A stretch of DNA of 21,703 nucleotides from Chrysochromulina tobinii (Eukaryota; Haptophyta; Prymnesiales; Chrysochromulinaceae), in contig JWZX01002804.1 of assembly GCA_001275005.1 (NCBI GenBank), positions 1-21,703 of the forward strand, read 5' to 3'. Shown here in pieces: positions 16,811 through 21,703 of this stretch. The notes under the pieces were generated by a model that made no database searches, was not told the origin of the DNA, and saw nothing but the letters and a program-made list of their open reading frames with translations. How positions within the stretch are numbered: the stretch's first letter is position 1; every line of letters begins with the position of its first letter. Made by a program: the position numbers and the translations under genes.

Positions 16811-16929
16811 TGCGCGGCGGCGGACGGCGCCGACTGCCTTGTGCCCTCTGCATGCAAGTGCTCACCACAGCGCCCCACTTCTCCCCACAGGTGCGCGGCG
16901 TGCGGATGGCGCGAACTGCTTCGTGCCCT
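16811..16929. repeat. Diverged ~80-bp tandem duplication with insert
   Basis: A segment starting GTGCGCGGCG at 16811 recurs from 16891, both running on to TGCCCTC-type sequence ~38 bp later. Between them is the right copy of the 35-bp inverted repeat (16842-16876), followed by an acceptor-like CTTCTCCCCACAG. Confidence 0.55.
16842..16876 (+). repeat. 35-bp inverted repeat, right copy
   Basis: The partner of 16295-16329. The two copies are perfect reverse complements over 35 bp. Confidence 0.85.
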
Positions 16930-17127
16930 CGAACACGAGCGCTGCCTTGGGCTCCGGCCGTTTATTGCGCTCGATGCCGCCGTCACCACTGCCGCCGCGA
17001 TGGCGGCCGCCGCCGACGCGAACGCCGGCACCACCGATGCGCGCAGTGTGAACGCGGCGCCTCCGATGCGCGCAGTGTGAACAGGACGCTCGCTAATGTG
17101 GGGAGTGGCCGCACCGAAAGCCACAGG

Positions 17128-17210
17128 GACGTTGGGATTGGCCTTCGGCTTTCCCACAGCGACGTTGGGATTGGCTTGATCTTCACGGTGAGGCCACGTC
17201 GCTGTGGGAA
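17128..17210. repeat. 33-bp-period direct repeat and 15-bp hairpin
   Basis: GACGTTGGGATTGGC occurs at 17128-17142 and 17161-17175. The second copy overlaps the left arm of a perfect 15-bp inverted repeat, TTCCCACAGCGACGT (17151-17165) with ACGTCGCTGTGGGAA (17196-17210), which could form a stem with a 30-nt loop. Confidence 0.75.
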
Positions 17211-17364
17211 GGCCTTCCGCTGCTCGACGCCCACGACGACGCCCATGATGATGACGCCCACCACGACGCTGCGATGAATCTGTGGAAGTGAATCTCGAAC
17301 GACGGCGAACCGCCTGAATACACGAAGGAGGGCCTTTCGTTTTGTCTTCGTGCGGTGCGTGATA

Positions 17365-17370
17365 AATAAA
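17365..17370 (+). terminator. Possible AATAAA polyadenylation signal
   Basis: A lone AATAAA in a locally AT-rich stretch (17340-17400), after the last plus-strand coding-like patch in the element. It could mark the 3' end of whatever the interior transcribes. Algal poly(A) signals vary, so this is weak. Confidence 0.25.
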
Positions 17371-17506
17371 GTTATTTCTCGATACTTATAATAGCATCAC
17401 GAGCCTGTGCGCCGCGTTGAAGAACTACACAGTCGTCAGTCGAGACACTCTCGTCCGAGACACCGTTCCATCAGTTGGGCGAGCTCAGCTGTGAATGGAG
17501 GCGCGC

Positions 17507-18819
17507 GAGCTCAGCCGAGGCGGCAAGCGCCTCGCGCTCGGCGGCTCTCCCGGGCGCCAGCCGCCTCGAGCGCGCAGCGCCAGCGGCTGCTGACCGCAGG
17601 ATCGTTCGTGTGTGCCGCTCGCTGCGCTGCTGCCTCACCTCGAAGTTCAAAGGCGAGCCGGGCGAGAGCCTCCTCGTACTCCCACCACGGCTTGGGCGCT
17701 GCTGCTGGCCACCGAGGGCGGCCGCCGCCGCAACGGCGGCTTGATGGATCTCGTGATCGGCTGGTGGGAGCCTTCTTGAGGCCTACTGACGGGCTGCTGC
17801 TGCTGCTGCTGCTGCTGCTGGGCTTGGTCGTGGGGGGGTGCAAATGTCGCCGTATGCCTCCGTGGCCCTGCCCGGTGGGCGGAGACTTGCCTCGGTCAGT
17901 CGCTCTGTCCGTGGCCTCTGGTTGGACTCCATCTCGTCAAAGGCGCCGCGACGGAGGTGGTGGCGACGGAGGTGGCGGCGACGGAGTCGGTCAGGGTTGT
18001 GACGGTGGCGGCGGAGGCGCGGGCGGCGGTGAGGGCGGAGGCGAAGGTGCCGGAGGTGGTGAGGGCGGTGGCGGAGGCGCGGGCGGCGGCGTCCCGAGGA
18101 AATGCAAGCATGGACGTCGGCCGTCGGCGCCACTCACTAGATCCGGATCGAGATACTTATCGAGATCATGTGAACTCGGGATTATGAGCGAACGGCTAAT
18201 GGAATCTCATTAACGGAGCCCACGATATCGTGGACGGGTTCACGATATCGCGCGCAAACCACGCGATATCGTGACACCGCCGTGATATCGTGTGGTTTCA
18301 CGATATCGCAACACGGGGTCGCGATAACGTCGCTGGCCGCACGATATCGCGCCTCGCGCTCACGATAACGCGGGTGGGCACGATACCACGCCCCGCCCAC
18401 GATATCGTGGGAAAGGGTACGATATTGCCACGCGGACCCGCGATATCGCGCGCGGGGGACGATATCGCGCCCCGCGCACGATATCGCACACACACGCGAT
18501 ATCGTCGGTGCGCGCGGCGATATCCGGTCCCGTTGCACGATATCGCGCGTCGCGCTCACGATAACGCGGGTGGGCACGATATCACGCCGCGTCGTGCGAT
18601 ATCGCGGGCCTGTGTACGATATTACCGCGCGGCCCACGGCATCGCAAATACCCACGATAGCGCAACCTCTCACACGATATCGGCACGGGGGCACGATATC
18701 GGCGCCCTCCCGCGATATCATGCGCGTACTACGATATTGCTAACCGGACTACGAAATCGCGGAATCCCACGATATCGCGACCCCCCCGTCAATATCGCAC
18801 AAACCGACGAGTGGTAATG
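17507..18819 (-). repeat. Right terminal inverted repeat arm
   Basis: About 1313 bp, the inverted counterpart of 10965-12422. It has a ~54-bp longer minisatellite section (near 17940-18080) and an expanded CAG/CTG run (17799-17820), but is missing an internal piece kept in the left arm. The homology ends at a GAGCTC at 17507-17512, which matches 12417-12422 in the left arm. Confidence 0.85.
18223..18797. repeat. Right CGATATCG palindrome array, 30 units
   Basis: This is the exact mirror of the left array: first and last cores at 18223-18230 and 18790-18797 pair with 11554-11561 and 10987-10994. Unit number and spacing are the same. Differences between the arms are single-base changes, several of them inside cores (for example GGTATCG at 11201 in the left arm against GATATCG in the right). 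Confidence 0.9.
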
Positions 18820-19521
18820 GACCACGGCCGCACGCGACCCCGCGCCGGCCCGGCGGGCACGCAAGTCGCAACGCACGAAGATTCGAAGTCCGCGCGGGGA
18901 ACGTCGAACCGGAGCCGCGGCGAACGAGCAACGACACCGCGCGGCGCGGACAGGAAAACCCCGACACGCGCGACAGCCTCTCGTCTTATACATGGCGGAC
19001 ATGCACACGATTTCATGCGCGGGCGCTGCACACATCTAAACAATGGCACACACCAGAATAACGACCAAATATGTTCTCTTGACGGACACCAGAATGCGAA
19101 TATGGCTCAAGCCAATACGCCGGTGGTCCGCCACGGGCCGGGCGGAGCGGTGACTGCGGACGCCACAGCGCACAACTACAATGTCTCACGTCGCACAGCA
19201 ATCAGAATCTATGGTATGGCGTCCTCCGCGGGGAGCACCCTGCCAGCCTCATGTCACGCTGGCATCTCATCGCACGCAGAGCACCATGAAGCACACATCC
19301 ATCATCGGGCTTGAGCACCGCCTCATCAGCGCGGCTTCCGACCAGCTGCACCTCCCAACGGCCATGTCATGCCTCGCCTTGCACGAGAGGGCGCCGTAAC
19401 GGTCACCCTCGTGGACGCCAGGCGCGCCCGCAGTCATCAGCCAGAGACGACCGACGGCGGCGCGCCGTGCGTCCAATGCGGCCGCGAGCAGAGCTCCATG
19501 ACCCCGGCCGCCGGAGCCGAG
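18820..19521. other. Intergenic region between element and MYB gene
   Basis: About 700 bp of mixed composition. It would include the 3' flank of the minus-strand MYB gene. The open frames here start at GTG or TTG, have no domain-like features, and look spurious. I see no repeat or RNA gene. Confidence 0.4.
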
Positions 19522-19766
19522 TTAGTCGTGGAGCAAGGCCGCCGCCTCATCAAAGCTGGCGGCGGCATCAAAAGAAGACCAGTCGGACGCCAGCACATGA
19601 TCGGCCCACCTGTCCTGGCCCGCGGGGCGATCCATTCCAGCCATCCAGGAGGCGAGATCAGGGCCCATGATATGGTCCTCCTGTTCCTGCTTCACCTCCG
19701 ACTGGTGCGTCGCCGCGGCCGCTGCACTGCTGCCGCCGGCGCCAGCGCCACCCTCGCCGGCCGCCA

Positions 19767-19797
<31 letters not shown>

Positions 19798-20158
19798 CAG
19801 CTGTACGTGAAGCCCCGACAGCGGTGGCGCGAGCGCCTGCTGCTCCGCCTCGATCTTTGCCTGTAGCTCCGGCGCGATCATCGTCGCGAACACCGCCTGC
19901 ACAACCTTGACAGGCGGACGCGCCGGCGCCAGTACGCTCCCGCCAGCGCCGCCACGCTTGCGCACCCCGCGGCTGCCGGACGCGCTGGCGCCTCCTCCCG
20001 CCTTAGGTGAGGAGCCTCCCGGAGAACGGGGAGAGGACGGGAGGTTTTGCAGCAGTGGCGACTTGGGAGAAATGGCCGACGGCCGGCCTTGCGGCGACTT
20101 GCCGTTCGGAGGCCGCGGTGAGCCTGTGCTGAGCCGCGAGGCGCCCGCGGCGGCGGCA

Positions 20159-20194
<36 letters not shown>

Positions 20195-21405
20195 ACGGCG
20201 GCGGCGGCCGAGGCGATCTCGTCACACGAGATCGCGAGGCCGCTCTTGCGTAGCTCAATGGGCGGCGGCGGCGGGCCCGCTGGCGCCGTCTCGAGCACCT
20301 CGAGCTTGGCAAAGCTCGACTGCTGAGGGGTCTGTACCGTTTGCGCCGGCGGCTGCGTCGGCGGCTGCGACGGCGTCTGAACCTGCGGAGACGGCTGCAG
20401 TATCTCCGGCGGCGGCAACGAGGGCTGGAGCACGAGAGGTGGCGGGGCCGCCACCGATGGCGGGGCCGCCACCGATGGCGGGGCCGCCTCCGACGGCGGC
20501 TGCGAGGGCTGCGCGTGGTCGGTCGCCGGCGGCGCCGCCATCGCCGTCTCCATGGCTGGAAGCGGCTCAGGCAGCAGCGCGGGCGGCACTGCCGGCATCG
20601 CCGCTTGCGGAAGCGGCAACAGCTCGGGCGCCATGACGGGCACCAGCGGCGTCGGCGCGGGCGGCATGGTGGACACCGGCGGGTCGCGCAGCCTCGTCGT
20701 TATGTATAGCTCGCTTCCACCTGCTTCCTTGAGCTGCCGGCGCAGATTCTTGCGCATGGTCGAGTTCCACCGATTCTTGATCGCATTGTCCGTGCGCCCG
20801 GGCATGAGCTTGACGATCTTGGACCACTTCGTGCCATAGCGCTGCACGAGCTCCATGATCATGCCATCCTCCTCAGGGGACCACTCCTCCTTGCGCACGT
20901 TCGGGCACAGGTGGTTGTGCCAGCGCTCACGGCACTGCTTGCCCGCGCGGCCCTCAAGGTAGCTGGCGATCACCGACCAATGGCATGGGCCGAGCTCTGT
21001 TACGAGCTGAAGCAGCTGCTGGTCCTCCTCGGGCTGCCATGCACGCTTCATGACGCCCGCGCCCTTGGAACTGCCGTGGTGGTGGTGGTGCGAGAACATA
21101 GGCTGGCCGATGCCGGTCGCTTGCTCACCAGAAGAGGATTCCTCGCCTGCCTGCTCGTCATCAGAGACGCTCGCTGAAGAGGAGGCTTGGGTCCCGGGTG
21201 GCGTCGGCGGCCGCGTGGCGGCGGAGGCGGTGCCACGATCGGTCGATTTGGAGCTGTCTGACAGCACCTCGTCGAGATTGAGCTGATGCTCTGGCTGATG
21301 CTGATGCTCTGGCAGAGACCATGAGGCTGACACTGTCTGCAGCAACTCGCGAGCCTCCCGGGCGGCCGCGTCGGCGGACGTGACGAAGAAGGCTGTTGAA
21401 GACAT
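19522..21405 (-). CDS. R2R3-type MYB transcription factor
   Basis: A 627-residue frame from ATG 21405; it is open upstream only to a TTG at 21420. Two MYB repeats lie at ~residues 120-168 and 172-220. R2 has Trp at ~123, 143 and 162 (KRAWQPEED, CHWSVIASYLEGRAGKQCRE, RWHNHL). R3 has Trp at ~175, 194 and 213 (EEWSPEED, TKWSKIVKLMPGRTDNAIKN, RWNSTM). Spacing is canonical, and R3 keeps its first Trp as in animal c-Myb, whereas plant R2R3 proteins usually replace it. There is no R1. The rest is disordered: Pro/Gln-rich, a run of about 14 Ala, poly-Ser, a VKQEQED SUMO-type motif, and a C-terminal acidic-aromatic DWSSFDAAASFDEAAALLHD that resembles an activation domain. It is a DNA-binding nuclear regulator; its targets are unknown. 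Confidence 0.9.
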
Positions 21406-21703
21406 CCTTCGAGGCACCAAAGAGCGCTCTCAGGCGGCCCTACAAGTGTCCACAGCTCCTCGGCGCTGGCGGGCGCTTCGAGAGTGGAAGGAAGGAGGCT
21501 CTCGGAGCTCTCTTTGGGCGTCGGCCAGACCGTTTTTTGGGCTTCCTGCGCGGCGCTAGAAAAACGATCTCATCAGGAAAAAAGAGTTATTTGAATGCAC
21601 GAGCTATTGTTTCGTTTTTTTTGGGGCGTCTCCGTTCTTTTTCGACCTCGTGCTGTCGGTGACGCTCGCGGCGACCACACGGGCTGTCTGCAGCTACTTT
21701 GAC
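21406..21703. promoter_or_regulatory. Upstream region of the MYB gene
   Basis: The 5' flank of the minus-strand MYB gene. Around 21550-21625 it is unusually AT-rich for this window, with A and T runs (GAAAAAAGAG, CGTTTTTTTT). It probably holds the promoter. No gene is supported here. Confidence 0.4.

Larger units (their letters stand above)
10965..18819. mobile_element. 7.86-kb element with long terminal inverted repeats
   Basis: The two ends are mirror copies: the left begins CATTACCACTCGTCGG at 10965 and the right ends with its complement at 18819. Homology stops abruptly outside these points. Each arm has an outer palindrome array and an inner Thr/Ser/Gln-codon-rich part. Between the arms lie ~5.1 kb of degenerate coding-like sequence and minisatellites. 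I find no DDE transposase, helicase, polymerase or recombinase inside. No target-site duplication longer than 2 bp is visible; a TA or AT duplication cannot be told apart from the inverted repeat itself. This fits a foldback-like or Pack-type (gene-capturing) non-autonomous element. A segmental inverted duplication is the main alternative. Confidence 0.65.

Noticed and set aside
10965-18819. Polinton/Maverick or CACTA element
   Set aside because: No polymerase B, retroviral-type integrase, protease, packaging ATPase or CACTA transposase is visible, and no 6-bp or 3-bp target duplication is seen.
18811-19314. 167-codon plus-strand ORF at the element's right edge
   Set aside because: It starts at a GTG inside the inverted-repeat end and its product is compositionally unconvincing.
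21396-21662. 88-codon plus-strand ORF opposite the MYB start
   Set aside because: It begins at TTG within the antisense of the MYB gene and shows no domain.

Overview
The window looks like nuclear DNA of a GC-rich unicellular eukaryote, most likely an alga. A haptophyte is my best guess, but a dinoflagellate or stramenopile is not excluded. The grounds are GT-AG introns of about 100 bp, an animal-type R2R3 MYB, C2/EF-hand and SPRY proteins, a 3CxxC zinc finger, long low-complexity Ala/Gln/Gly/Ser tracts, and a tyrosine-recombinase-like gene of a kind I recall from haptophytes and dinoflagellates. There is no operon logic, ribosome-binding sites or bacterial gene packing. The organism is an inference. 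I saw no tRNA, rRNA or CRISPR array.

Layout, left to right. (1) 1-175 (-): 5' end of a gene for a small N-terminally membrane-anchored protein, cut by the window edge. (2) 351-3006 (-): a three-exon tyrosine-recombinase-like gene whose third exon is frameshifted by a 23-bp tandem duplication. Its second intron is flanked by a perfect 10-bp direct repeat and carries a 10-bp tandem repeat. (3) 3010-3828: repeat-bearing spacer with one doubtful ORF. (4) 3829-5643 (-): TPR-like protein with a C-terminal 3CxxC zinc-binding module and a Gly/Tyr tail. (5) 6026-9919 (+): large intronless C2 plus EF-hand protein. (6) 10216-10806 (+): small SPRY-domain protein with an N-terminal cysteine cluster. (7) 10965-18819: a 7.86-kb element bounded by long terminal inverted repeats. 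(8) 19522-21405 (-): R2R3-MYB transcription factor.

The standout is the 10965-18819 element. Each terminal arm is about 1.3-1.46 kb. The outer ~600 bp of each arm is an array of 30 degenerate copies of the palindrome CGATATCG at a mean spacing of 19.6 bp, with a superimposed ~196-bp (10-unit) higher-order period. The two arrays mirror each other with no net length change, while the inner parts of the arms have gained and lost sequence. Between the arms are about 5 kb of GC-rich sequence: patches of helical-repeat-like coding sequence in shifting frames (weakly reminiscent of GCN1-type HEAT proteins), many unrelated minisatellites, a dispersed GCGCCGTNNNGRGC-like motif in both orientations, and no recognisable transposase. 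I read it as a non-autonomous or gene-capturing foldback-type element, possibly undescribed.

The ordinary genes show no evident shared pathway. The C2/EF-hand protein suggests calcium-dependent membrane signalling, the SPRY protein a protein-interaction adaptor, and the MYB transcription control. A useful caution for this window: several long open frames begin at TTG or GTG rather than ATG, so the MYB, TPR/3CxxC and SPRY genes are trimmed here to the first plausible ATG.
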